Below, piece by piece: positions 44,776-53,731 of a stretch of DNA of 64,000 bases. The notes beneath the pieces were generated by a model that was not told where the DNA came from, did no database searches, and worked only from the letters and a program-made list of their open reading frames with translations. The position numbers and the translations under genes were made by a program. Within the stretch, counting starts at the first letter, position 1. The number at the start of each line of letters is the position of its first letter. Source of the stretch: Flavobacterium sp. ov086 (GTDB lineage: Bacteria > Bacteroidota > Bacteroidia > Flavobacteriales > Flavobacteriaceae); the NCBI RefSeq assembly GCF_900187965.1, contig NZ_FZNL01000016.1, forward strand, positions 1-64,000. Reading direction: 5' to 3'.

Positions 44776-44864
44776 TATAAGGTTTGTTTTGTTTATTTGA
44801 GATAAGGAGAAATGGTATTCAATATTAGATAACAATATGTTCTCAACGGTGTGTTAACAAGTGT

Positions 44865-44886
44865 GATTTCTCCCTTCGGTCGAAAT
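44865..44886. repeat. 22-bp word shared with 38738-38759
   Basis: The word starting GATTTCTCCC is identical at both sites and lies before a CTTTGTCAAAGTTT-type terminator in each. Confidence 0.6.
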
Positions 44887-44920
44887 GACAAGATTGCGAT
44901 TGGAATCTTAAATAAAGAAA

Positions 44921-44956
44921 AAACCTTTGTCAAAGTTTTAACTCTGACAAAGGTTT
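44921..44956 (-). terminator. Terminator of AsmA-like gene
   Basis: A 17-bp stem with one mismatch (AAACCTTTGTCAAAGTT and its complement); same core as 38781-38819. Confidence 0.65.
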
Positions 44957-45031
44957 AAGAAGTTTTGTTGTAAAAAAAAATCACGATCCAAAATTGGAAT
45001 TTGGAATTTCTAAGCTTGGAATTTAAATTTT

Positions 45032-47788
45032 TTACTCTTCAGTATCTTTTGTTTCTTCTAAATCATTAGATTTTCTTCCCACTTTTATTTTTGGATTGTC
45101 TTGCGTCCCAGTAACTGTTAATGGGATTCCGAAGATTCCAAGAGGAGGTAAGCCTAAACGCATTTTTAAGTTCAATTTTCCGTCTAAGCTTGTTGTGCCT
45201 TCGATTCTTGGCCTGAAGCCTGCAAACTTAAATTTAAAGCGCTCTACGGTCATTATATTGTTTTTGATAGTTGTTTTAATATCAACTTTAGAAAGATCCG
45301 GATTTTGCATTGATTCAGAACTTGTTGCTTTACTTACGGCATTAAACATTTTTAAACCTCTTACTTTTACATCTTTTATAGAAAGTGTTCCTCCGCCAAC
45401 AAGTGATGGATAAACGGGATCCATATTAGCATTTAAGCGACCTTTTAATTGATAATCTACAGAAACGATTCCTTGGGCTTTTTCGGCAGCACTAGCCATT
45501 TTTCTAAATACATCAATCTCGTTATAAGCTTTTTTGATATCAAAATCAGAAGCTTTAATAGCGTAATCAAAATTTGCTTTTTTAGGAGTTACAGCCTGAT
45601 AATTCGCATTCATAGAAACTGCACAGCCAATTAAATTGAAGCCTGTGTTTTGCATGCTTAATTTGCCTTTGTTCATGCTTAGGTTTCCAACTGCATTTAG
45701 AAGGTTTAGTTTGTCAAAATATACTTTTTGTGCATTTGCTGTAAATTTTAAATTCAAATTGGTTGGAATGATAATTACTCCTTTTTGTACCGGTTGAGTT
45801 TGTGGTTGAGTCTCTGTTTTGTTTTCTGTAACAGATGTATTTGGCGGAGTGCTCGACATAAACTCATCAGCATTAATATATCGCGACGTAACTTTAAAAG
45901 AACCTTTTAAAACACCCGTATTTGTGGTTACATAATTAAAAACGTTTTGTAGATAACCATTCATTCTGAAATCTGATTGACCGTATGCAGCCAAAAAGTT
46001 ATTGAACGACATTTTATCCTGATTGATTTTGAATATACCTTCTTTAATGATGAATTTCTTAGGAAGATATTCAGATGCTATACCAATGTTTCGAAGTTCA
46101 AGTGTTCCTTTGTTGTAAAGTTTACGATAATTTCCTTTTTCGGCATCACTTTGTTTTCCTTTCATGACTAAATCGGCTTTTACAAAACCGTCTAGATCAA
46201 GTCCTTTTTGAGAGAAAACTTTATAGATTTTATTGACATCCAATTCTCCTTTTGCTTTGATGTTGTACGTCAAATCATTGAAATTACTCAAATCTGCTTC
46301 TACAAAAACAGGTTTTCCTTCAAAAGTAAATTGAGTTGGTTTTATACTTACTTTTAAATCATCAAAAGTTCCTTTTTGATTCTCAATTTTAGATTTTATC
46401 GTAATATTTGTGATCGGATTTGGATAATATGGAGTTTTTAAATAGCCATTTTCCAGATTAATAACTCCATTTGTAACTGGAAGAAGTTTGTTTTTTGGAT
46501 CAAATTTTCCGTTTGCTTTTACATCTCCGGCTAAATTTCCTTTTAGAACAATATTCGGAATTCCAAGTGCCTGCATTAATTTCCCAAGATCAATATTAGC
46601 TTTAAAATCGGCATTGATGTCAGGAGTGTTTGCGCCTTTAACATAGAACTTCGACTTTAAATAATCTTTGTTGATGTTTAAAGATAGATTTTTAGCATCG
46701 ACAATAAGAAGATCCGGATTTAGTGACGGAACTTTGGTTTTAACTTCTAAATTAAGATTCGAAACTGGAAATGCACTTTTATTATAGTTGACAAATCCAC
46801 TGTCTATTTTTACATCCAGATTAAGATCCGGAGCTATATTTTGTGCCGCAATGTAATCTCCTTTTAAAGTAAAAAGCAAATTAGTATTTCCTTTTATTTC
46901 AGTTTTAGAAAGCCAGGTAATGTATTTTGGAGGAAGAGCCGTAAAAACGTCGTGTAAGTTGCTATTGTCTGATTTTATAACAAAATCCATATTGTAGCCG
47001 TCCTTCAAGAAGTTGAATTTTCCTTTAAAATCAACCAAAAGCTGATTGATTTTTAGGTTATTTTGCTGGAAAAAGAAAGATAACGAGTTTACGTTTACCT
47101 TGGTAATCAAATCGGCATCGACTTTCTTGTTCATTAAATAAGGCTCGCCTTCGTAGACAATATTTAATTTTTCGATTTTAGCTTTTGAGTACAAGTCAAA
47201 AACAGCTTTATTCAAATCTCCTTTTCCTAAATAATCAAATCCAAAAGCGTCAAAATGAACTTTGGTCGATTTGTCATCGTAAATTATTTTACTGTTTAGA
47301 ATCTCAATTTTTTCCAGTTTTAAGGCAGTTTCAGAACTGTCTTTCGAAGTTTCGGCTTGTGATGATGATTTGTAAATATTGTAATTTGCTTCTCCTTTTT
47401 CATTTACTTTTACATTAATAAACGAATCTGATAAATAAATCTGGTCAATTTTTACCTCTTTGCTAAAAACTAAACTTGCTACATTTATTCCAAAAGAAAT
47501 CTCTTTGGCTGTGATGAATTTATCGTTTTTATACGGAGCTGATCCATTAAGGTTTAAGTCGCTTAAAGTTAAAGTCAGAGAAGGAAAATGCTGAAAAAAC
47601 GAAACAGAAACATCAGAATAATTCAATTCTGCACTTAGTTTCTCGTTGGCAATTTTTTTAATTTGCTCCTTAATTGTATCTGCAAAAATAATAGGAGTAA
47701 GGAATAATAATCCTATAATAACAACAAAAGTAATTCCCAGGTATTTAGCCGTTTTTAGTAAAATAGACTTTATTTTATTTGTAGACAT
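45032..47788 (-). CDS. AsmA-like envelope protein
   Basis: A 918-residue protein with an N-terminal membrane anchor (about 13-35, LGITFVVIIGLLFLTPIIFA). A long periplasmic beta-rich region of AsmA type follows (NGSAPYKNDKFITAKEIS, KINQDKMSFNNFLAAYGQ) and ends in GRKSNDLEETKDTEE. AsmA-like proteins form grooves thought to move phospholipids between membranes. It starts 53 bp after miaE on the same strand. It has a Thr/Gln/Pro-rich linker around residue 655 (TETQPQTQPVQKG). Confidence 0.88.
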   Translation of the reverse strand: MSTNKIKSILLKTAKYLGITFVVIIGLLFLTPIIFADTIKEQIKKIANEKLSAELNYSDVSVSFFQHFPSLTLTLSDLNLNGSAPYKNDKFITAKEISFGINVASLVFSKEVKIDQIYLSDSFINVKVNEKGEANYNIYKSSSQAETSKDSSETALKLEKIEILNSKIIYDDKSTKVHFDAFGFDYLGKGDLNKAVFDLYSKAKIEKLNIVYEGEPYLMNKKVDADLITKVNVNSLSFFFQQNNLKINQLLVDFKGKFNFLKDGYNMDFVIKSDNSNLHDVFTALPPKYITWLSKTEIKGNTNLLFTLKGDYIAAQNIAPDLNLDVKIDSGFVNYNKSAFPVSNLNLEVKTKVPSLNPDLLIVDAKNLSLNINKDYLKSKFYVKGANTPDINADFKANIDLGKLMQALGIPNIVLKGNLAGDVKANGKFDPKNKLLPVTNGVINLENGYLKTPYYPNPITNITIKSKIENQKGTFDDLKVSIKPTQFTFEGKPVFVEADLSNFNDLTYNIKAKGELDVNKIYKVFSQKGLDLDGFVKADLVMKGKQSDAEKGNYRKLYNKGTLELRNIGIASEYLPKKFIIKEGIFKINQDKMSFNNFLAAYGQSDFRMNGYLQNVFNYVTTNTGVLKGSFKVTSRYINADEFMSSTPPNTSVTENKTETQPQTQPVQKGVIIIPTNLNLKFTANAQKVYFDKLNLLNAVGNLSMNKGKLSMQNTGFNLIGCAVSMNANYQAVTPKKANFDYAIKASDFDIKKAYNEIDVFRKMASAAEKAQGIVSVDYQLKGRLNANMDPVYPSLVGGGTLSIKDVKVRGLKMFNAVSKATSSESMQNPDLSKVDIKTTIKNNIMTVERFKFKFAGFRPRIEGTTSLDGKLNLKMRLGLPPLGIFGIPLTVTGTQDNPKIKVGRKSNDLEETKDTEE

Positions 47789-47841
47789 AACAAGTTGTGG
47801 TATTTATAGGTAAAAAATGGAAATTGAATTTAATAGGAGTA

Positions 47842-48423
47842 TTATCCGTGTACGGTTTCGCTTTTTCCGTAATTAGTAATAATAGAACCTTCGTATTCAA
47901 TCCATTCCTTCCAGCGTTTATCGATATCTATATTGTCAGTGTATTTTCTTGCAAATCCTAAAAATGTAGTATAATGTCCTGCTTCAGAAATCATTAAATC
48001 ACGATAGAATTTTGCTAATTCTTCGTCTTTTATATTTTCTGAAAGTACTTTAAAACGCTCACAACTTCTGGCTTCAATCATGGCCGAAAACAATAAACGA
48101 TCGCAAAGTGCATCTTTTCGGCTTCCGTCTTTTTTCATGAATTTAAAAAGTTCATTTACATAATGATCTTTTCTTTCGCGCCCCAATGTCAAACCTCTTT
48201 TTTTGATAATGTCATGCACCATTTGCAAATGCTCTAGCTCTTCTCTGGCAATAACAAGCATTTCAGTTACTAATTCTTCCAATTCAGAATTGTAAGTAAC
48301 TAAACTTATTGCATTTGAAGCTGCTTTTTGCTCACACCAAGCGTGATCTGTTAAAATCTCTTCGATATTCGACTCCACAATATTTACCCAACGAGGGTCT
48401 GTCGCTAATTTTAATCCTAACAT
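47842..48423 (-). CDS. miaE: tRNA-2-methylthio-N6-isopentenyladenosine hydroxylase
   Basis: Non-haem diiron enzyme of 193 residues that hydroxylates ms2i6A37 in tRNA. Diiron ligands are visible as the ferritin-like pattern: Glu31, ExxH at Glu62-His65 (EELEHLQMVHD) and ExxH at Glu147-His150 (ISEAGHYTTF), plus Glu118 in IEARSCERF. A promoter box (TAATTTTG, 48448-48455) lies just upstream. The AsmA-like gene follows. Confidence 0.93.
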   Translation of the reverse strand: MLGLKLATDPRWVNIVESNIEEILTDHAWCEQKAASNAISLVTYNSELEELVTEMLVIAREELEHLQMVHDIIKKRGLTLGRERKDHYVNELFKFMKKDGSRKDALCDRLLFSAMIEARSCERFKVLSENIKDEELAKFYRDLMISEAGHYTTFLGFARKYTDNIDIDKRWKEWIEYEGSIITNYGKSETVHG

Positions 48424-48447
48424 AATTTATCAGAAATTTGTATTCTG

Positions 48448-48455
48448 CAAAATTA
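48448..48455 (-). promoter_or_regulatory. -7 box of miaE
   Basis: Minus-strand TAATTTTG fits the consensus; predicted leader about 20 nt. Confidence 0.45.
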
Positions 48456-48522
48456 GTCATTTTTCTGACCAAAAATCAGGAAATATCGTGCAAATGAGCG
48501 TAAAAAAGCATTATTTTGTATA

Positions 48523-49782
48523 TTGAAAACAATGAAAATGAATCAAACGAAAAAACTGTTAATTATTGGTTTTGTCTGGCCCGAACCAAATTCGTCTGCG
48601 GCTGGCGGTAGAATGATGCAATTAATTTCCATATTTAAGCAAAACGGATTTAAAATTACATTTGCAAGTCCGGCTATGGATAGTGATTTTATGGTTGATT
48701 TGTCTGAATTTGGAATAGAAAAGAAATCAATTGAATTGAATAATTCCAGTTTTGATACTTTTATTTTAGGGTTAAATCCGGATGTTGTTTTATTCGATCG
48801 TTTCATGATTGAAGAGCAATTTGGCTGGCGCGTTGCCGAAAATTGTCCAAAAGCGATTCGTTTGTTGGATACTGAGGATTTGCATTGTTTAAGAACGGCG
48901 AGACAAAAAGCTTTTAAAGAAAACAGAACTTTCGAATTAATTGATTTGCTATCTGAAGAAGTTGCAAAACGAGAAATCGCCAGTATTTTAAGATGTGATT
49001 TGTCTTTTATTATTTCGGAATTTGAAATGAAAATTTTAAAAGAGGTTTTTAAAATCGATTCAGATCTATTGTATTATTTGCCATTTTTGGTTTATGAAAT
49101 GTCTGAATTAGATCTTCTGAAATTGCCATTGTTTGAAGAGCGTAAAAATTTTGTTTTCATCGGGAATTTTCTTCATGAACCCAATTGGAATACTGTTCAA
49201 TATTTAAAAGAAACAATTTGGCCTATAATCAGGCAGCAATTTCCCGAAGCAGTTTTGGAAGTTTATGGTGCTTATCCTTCGCAGAAAGTATTACAATTGC
49301 ATCAGTCTAAAAATGGTTTTTTCATTAAAGGAAGAGCGGCGGATGCAAATGAAGTTGTTAAAAATGCCAGAGTAGTTTTGGCGCCAATTCGTTTTGGAGC
49401 AGGTTTAAAAGGGAAATTATTAGAGGCGATGCAATGCGGAACTCCAAGTATGACTTCTACAATTGGTTCTGAAGCAATGCATGCAGATTTGCCTTGGAAC
49501 GGTTTTATTACCGATGATATTGAGACGTTTGCCAAGAAAGCAGTTGAGTTGTATCAGGACGAAAGTTTGTGGAAACAATCACAAAAAAACGGAGTTGCAA
49601 TTGTTAATGAATGTTATCAGCTAAGTAAATATTCTACAGCTTTAGTAGCAAAGATAAATTCGTTAGTGAATGATTCAGAAAGTCATCGTTTGCAAAATTT
49701 TATGGGAAGTTTGCTTCAGCATCATACTTTAAAAAGCACTAAATATATGGCAAAATGGATCGAAGCTAAAAATAAAAATTAA
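48523..49782 (+). CDS. Group-1 glycosyltransferase (GT4-like)
   Basis: A 419-residue protein with two Rossmann-like domains. The C-terminal half (about 205-380) has FVFIGNFLHEPNWNTVQYL, FFIKGRAADANEVVKNARVVLAPIR (in two parts) and GAGLKGKLLEAMQCGTP, typical of GT4 nucleotide-sugar binding with the Glu-x7-Glu-type pattern. No other polysaccharide genes are near, so the acceptor is unknown. The start may be TTG 48523 or ATG at 48532 or 48538. It overlaps the convergent AraC gene by 4 bp. Confidence 0.82.
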   Translation: MKTMKMNQTKKLLIIGFVWPEPNSSAAGGRMMQLISIFKQNGFKITFASPAMDSDFMVDLSEFGIEKKSIELNNSSFDTFILGLNPDVVLFDRFMIEEQFGWRVAENCPKAIRLLDTEDLHCLRTARQKAFKENRTFELIDLLSEEVAKREIASILRCDLSFIISEFEMKILKEVFKIDSDLLYYLPFLVYEMSELDLLKLPLFEERKNFVFIGNFLHEPNWNTVQYLKETIWPIIRQQFPEAVLEVYGAYPSQKVLQLHQSKNGFFIKGRAADANEVVKNARVVLAPIRFGAGLKGKLLEAMQCGTPSMTSTIGSEAMHADLPWNGFITDDIETFAKKAVELYQDESLWKQSQKNGVAIVNECYQLSKYSTALVAKINSLVNDSESHRLQNFMGSLLQHHTLKSTKYMAKWIEAKNKN

Positions 49783-50657
49783 GCTTCCATTTTTCCAAAA
49801 CCTACCGTTTCGCGATACAATTGTGGCGAAACATCGGCATTTGTTTTAAAAAATCGGCTAAAATAATGTTCATCATCATAACCTAATTCATAAGCGATTT
49901 CTTTGACCGTTTTATTGGTCATGTATAATTCTCTTTTCGCTTCAATTATGATTCTTTCGGCGATTAAATCGGTTAAGGTTTTGTTGAAGTAATTTTTGGA
50001 TATTTTGGCTAAGGCTTTCGCTGAAATATTCAATAGATCTGCATAGTTTCCGGCAGAATGTTTGGTTTTGAAATTGTCTTCGATTGCGTCTTTTAGGTTT
50101 TGAAGTATAAAAGGTTCTTTACTATTTGGAACCGATTTCATTTCTTCTAATTGTTGATTTTTTAATCGCGAAGCTGTAATCAAAAATATCTTTAAATACG
50201 AAACCAACGATTCATATTGAGCAAGATTTGTATTTTGAATTTCTATTTTCATCTGGTCTAAAACCATTTTGAAAGTAGCTGATGCTTCATCGGTAATTTT
50301 GACAAATGGCGGCTGATATACATTATTAAATAAAACGCCGCTGCAGGAAACCTCTTTTTGATACATGTGTATGCAATAGAAATCCGGATGAAAGTGAATC
50401 GCAATTCCTTCAATTGGCTCGTTTACGCAAAGCATAAAAGGCTGATAAGGTGAAAAGGCGAGGAGTGAGTTTTCTTCAAAATGATGCTCGGAAAAATCAG
50501 CTTTTACCTTTCCTCTTCCTTTGGTAACCCAAATTAAAGAGAAAAAATTATTGCGCTGCAAATGATCAAAGTGGCTATTATCACCAAAAGGAAGTAGTTT
50601 GAAAGTCAGATTACCAGTTTGCGGATTTATTAAAGTAAAAACATTCTGATTGCTCAT
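49779..50657 (-). CDS. AraC-family transcriptional regulator
   Basis: A 292-residue protein with an N-terminal cupin-like sensing domain (about 20-140) and a C-terminal AraC double HTH (about 190-290). The second HTH reads VKEIAYELGYDDEHYFSRFF with ADVSPQLYRE. It lies 77 bp downstream of an AhpD-like gene on the same strand, which may be its target or operon partner. It converges on and slightly overlaps the glycosyltransferase gene. Confidence 0.9.
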   Translation of the reverse strand: MSNQNVFTLINPQTGNLTFKLLPFGDNSHFDHLQRNNFFSLIWVTKGRGKVKADFSEHHFEENSLLAFSPYQPFMLCVNEPIEGIAIHFHPDFYCIHMYQKEVSCSGVLFNNVYQPPFVKITDEASATFKMVLDQMKIEIQNTNLAQYESLVSYLKIFLITASRLKNQQLEEMKSVPNSKEPFILQNLKDAIEDNFKTKHSAGNYADLLNISAKALAKISKNYFNKTLTDLIAERIIIEAKRELYMTNKTVKEIAYELGYDDEHYFSRFFKTNADVSPQLYRETVGFGKMEA

Positions 50658-50734
50658 AATAACTGTTTTTTGATAATATAAAGATAGTTATGAATAAATT
50701 CACAACTATCTTTATACCTTGTTTTTTGTTTGAA

Positions 50735-51286
50735 TTACTTTTGAAGTTCTAAACTTGGAACTGCCGGGAAATCAATTTCTGTGTTAGCAGTATTGTTGAA
50801 ATAATTTGTCAAAACATTCAAGGCTACATGCGCTACAGTTTCTGCTAATTCTGCATCTGAAACTCCTGCATTTTTAACTGCATTTACATCTTCATTGCTT
50901 ACCAATCCGTTTTTGCTTACTAATGTTTTAGCAAATTGAAGAATAGCTTCTGTTTTTGTGTCACCAGAGTTTCCTGTTCTTGCATCTTGTAAAACTTGTG
51001 GATCAGTTTTTAGTAATTTTTCTCCAATAAAAGTGTGAGCGGCTACACAATAATCACATGAGTTTTTTTCTGAAATTGTCAAGGCTAATAATTCGCCAGT
51101 TCTTGCGCTTAATTTTCCGTGGCTCAAAGCACCGCTTAAATTTAAATATCCTTCTAATACCGCAGGAGAATTTCCCATTGTTCTCATCATGTTCGGAACA
51201 ACTCCTAGTTTGGCTTGCACAGCGTTGAATAAATCTTTTGTTTTTCCGGTTACTTCTTCTGGGTTTAATGCTGTTAATCGTGTCAT
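50735..51286 (-). CDS. Carboxymuconolactone decarboxylase / AhpD-like peroxidase
   Basis: A 183-residue all-helical protein with the AhpD peroxidase pattern intact: Glu65-x11-Cys77-x2-Cys80-x3-His84 (NSCDYCVAAH). This points to a thiol peroxidase or alkylhydroperoxidase-type function, with the two Cys forming a disulfide. AraC regulator downstream. Substrate unknown; other CMD-family roles are less likely given the full CxxC motif. Confidence 0.88.
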   Translation of the reverse strand: MTRLTALNPEEVTGKTKDLFNAVQAKLGVVPNMMRTMGNSPAVLEGYLNLSGALSHGKLSARTGELLALTISEKNSCDYCVAAHTFIGEKLLKTDPQVLQDARTGNSGDTKTEAILQFAKTLVSKNGLVSNEDVNAVKNAGVSDAELAETVAHVALNVLTNYFNNTANTEIDFPAVPSLELQK

Positions 51287-51423
51287 CTTATTTAATTTTT
51301 TAAAGTTGATTTTGTTTGTTGTCTTTTGATATTACAAAGGTGCGACGATCACGAGTTTTAGAACATGGAGAATTTACGCTATGTAATGGATAATTTTCCC
51401 GTACTGTAAATCAAATCGAATAG

Positions 51424-51676
51424 TTTTATCCCGTAGGGCAATGTCATTAAGTTAAGGGGAAATCTATAAAATTACTTAATAGTTCAATCAAGAAAGTAAT
51501 TAGAAAAATCCGTTTTTATCAGCGTTTTCGCTTTAGCGAATCAGTAAAATCAGCGTCTAATTTTGACGCTGATAAAACAGATTTACTTCGTAAAAACGCT
51601 GATAAAAACGGATTTGATTTGCAATAATTTTATTTTCTAAAAGCTTAACTTAATGACATTGCCCTACGGGATAAAA
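51424..51676. repeat. 253-bp nested inverted-repeat element (MITE-like)
   Basis: Outer arms 51424-51456 and 51644-51676 are a perfect 33-bp inverted repeat (TTTTATCCCGTAGGGCAATG at the left end). Inside lies a second perfect 23-bp pair (51506-51528 and 51593-51615). A third short hairpin is ATCAGCGTC ... GACGCTGAT (51549-51573). No reading frame is present. The gap 51287-51743 is otherwise empty. Confidence 0.75.
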
Positions 51677-51712
51677 AAATCCCCGAATTATCGATATGGA
51701 TAATCGGGGATA
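51677..51712 (-). terminator. Terminator of M1 peptidase
   Basis: Stem ATCCCCGATTATC / GATAATTCGGGGAT type (one mismatch) followed by T-run on the minus strand; abuts the inverted-repeat element. Confidence 0.65.
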
Positions 51713-51743
51713 TAAACTGTAAACTATTTACTGTGACTGAAAA

Positions 51744-53594
51744 CTATTTCAATAAATCTCCAACAGCTTGAACGGTTGTCGCGTGATAACCTGATTTTGC
51801 TTTATCAAAAATTTGTTTCGCCCAGGTTTTTCCTTCTGGAGTTTTAACAAGTTCTTTATAAAGAGTCATTAAAGATCCGGTTCTGCTGGTTGCGATCATG
51901 AATTGTTCTATTGCAGGATAAGCCGTTTTGTATTCGTGACGAATTGCCTGAACAAACCATTGACGTTTGATTACGAAGTTTCCGTTTTTAGTAAAACTGA
52001 ATTCGGCATCAATTGCAGCCATTTCTTCAGCAGTTATATCAGCAGGTAAATAATCAATAAAATGTTGTTTTTCTGTAGTCGATTTTATTTTTTGACTCAA
52101 TCCTTTTACGCCTGTTTTTCTCCATTCTTTTTGAATGTTATCAATAGCGGTAAAATCATCAGAATGAACTGAAGTGATATTTGATGGGACTCCCGGTTTG
52201 TAAATCCAATCTTCCAGTTTGATTTTATCAGCAAGAGTTTTATCTCCTTTAATAAGATTATCGTTGATATATTTTACAAAATCCTCTGTTGTAATAGATT
52301 GAAAGGCGTGTGCATCAAAATAATTTTTAATGAATGGATCGAATTTTTCGCGTCCAACAGCTTGTTCAATTACTTTAAGGAAGTTATATCCTTTTACATA
52401 CGGAATTTGACTAATTCCATCATCAGGATTTCTTCCTGTAAGGCTAACTTTTAATCTTGTATCTGGACTTGTTGCTCCATATTCAGCAATATTATCGTCT
52501 AGGTCTTTGCGGGTTAGAACATCTTGCATTTCGGCTTCTTCTTTCCCGAAAATTTCTTCACCAATTCTGTGTTCTACATAAGTTGTGAAACCTTCGTTAA
52601 GCCAGATATCATCCCAAGTTGCGTTTGTAACTAAGTTTCCGCTCCAGCTATGACCTAATTCATGCGCTAATAAACTCGTTAAAGAACGATCTCCGGCAAT
52701 AACGCCAGGAGTAAGGAAAGTTAAATTTGGGTTTTCCATTCCGCCATAAGGGAAACTTGGAGGTAAGACCAATACATCATAACGTCCCCAACGGTATGGT
52801 CCGTAAAGTTTTTCGGCAGCAACAACCATTTTTCCTAATTCAGCAAATTCCCAAGCTGCTTTTTTAATTAAAGAAGGTTCTGCATAAACTCCGGTTCTGT
52901 TATCTATGGCTTTAAATTCGATATCTCCAACGGCAATTGCCATTAAATAAGAAGGAATTGCTTTGTCTTGCTTAAAAGTATAAACGCCAGTATCATTTTT
53001 TTGTTGCGGATTTACCGATGCGCTCATTACAGCCAATAAATCTTTAGGAACTGTAACTTTTGCATTATAAGTAAAACGAATTCCTGGTGAATCCTGACAA
53101 GGAATCCAGGTACGTGACCAAATACTTTCTCCTTGAGAAAAAACAAAAGGTTTCTTTTTGTCTGCGGTTTGCTCCGGAGTTAGCCATTGTAATGCAACAG
53201 CATCTTTAGTGGTGCTATAGTAGATGTTTACTTTTGTAGTATTTGGTTCAATAGTAATTTTAAGAGGTTTTCCGTGAAATTCAGCGGCTGCACCAAGTTC
53301 AAATTTAGTTTCTTTTTCGTCGTCACCTAAAGTTACTTTAGTAATGTTTAAGGTATTTTCGTCGAAGATAATTTCATTTCCTTTACTGATATTGTCAATC
53401 AACCAGGAAGCTTTTCCTGAAATGGTTTGGGTGTCAAAATCGACTTTAATGTCAAGATCTAAATGTTTAACAACGGCCAATTCTGGTTTAGAATAGGAGT
53501 GCTCGTCTTTGACAGTCGTAGTTTTTTCTGTCTGGTCTTTCTTCTGACACGCCAGCGCTATCAGGAATAAAGTTACAAGGATTATTTTTTTCAT
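51744..53594 (-). CDS. M1-family metallopeptidase lipoprotein
   Basis: A 616-residue aminopeptidase of the leukotriene-A4-hydrolase-like type. Lipobox Cys16 (IALAC) anchors it in the envelope. It has the exopeptidase motif GGMEN (284-288), zinc ligands HELGH (311-315) and Glu334 with the correct 18-residue spacing, and a C-terminal helical domain. It removes N-terminal residues from peptides in the periplasm. Single gene with its own terminator. Confidence 0.95.
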   Translation of the reverse strand: MKKIILVTLFLIALACQKKDQTEKTTTVKDEHSYSKPELAVVKHLDLDIKVDFDTQTISGKASWLIDNISKGNEIIFDENTLNITKVTLGDDEKETKFELGAAAEFHGKPLKITIEPNTTKVNIYYSTTKDAVALQWLTPEQTADKKKPFVFSQGESIWSRTWIPCQDSPGIRFTYNAKVTVPKDLLAVMSASVNPQQKNDTGVYTFKQDKAIPSYLMAIAVGDIEFKAIDNRTGVYAEPSLIKKAAWEFAELGKMVVAAEKLYGPYRWGRYDVLVLPPSFPYGGMENPNLTFLTPGVIAGDRSLTSLLAHELGHSWSGNLVTNATWDDIWLNEGFTTYVEHRIGEEIFGKEEAEMQDVLTRKDLDDNIAEYGATSPDTRLKVSLTGRNPDDGISQIPYVKGYNFLKVIEQAVGREKFDPFIKNYFDAHAFQSITTEDFVKYINDNLIKGDKTLADKIKLEDWIYKPGVPSNITSVHSDDFTAIDNIQKEWRKTGVKGLSQKIKSTTEKQHFIDYLPADITAEEMAAIDAEFSFTKNGNFVIKRQWFVQAIRHEYKTAYPAIEQFMIATSRTGSLMTLYKELVKTPEGKTWAKQIFDKAKSGYHATTVQAVGDLLK

Positions 53595-53633
53595 TTTTAA
53601 GAGATGTTGAATTTAAGGATGAAAATTAAACAA

Positions 53634-53667
53634 AAAATCCCGTTTTGAATAAACAAAACGGGATTTT
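53634..53667 (-). terminator. Terminator of the pyruvate dehydrogenase genes
   Basis: Perfect 14-bp stem AAATCCCGTTTTG / CAAAACGGGATTT with a 6-nt loop and T-run on the minus strand. Confidence 0.75.
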
Positions 53668-53695
53668 ATTATGAATTACCTTCTCCCGTCCCGAA

Positions 53696-53712
53696 GTTTC
53701 GGGATCGGGACG
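53696..53712. repeat. CCCGAAGTTTCGGGA hairpin
   Basis: Hairpin GTCCCGAAGTTTCGGGAT related to the one near 38672-38689; sits between the pyruvate dehydrogenase E2 gene and its terminator. Confidence 0.4.
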
Positions 53713-53731
53713 CTCAGGCTGACAATGAAAA

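Noticed and set aside
51424..51676. CRISPR-like repeats
   Set aside because: Repeats are inverted and nested with no regular spacers; this is an inverted-repeat element, not an array.
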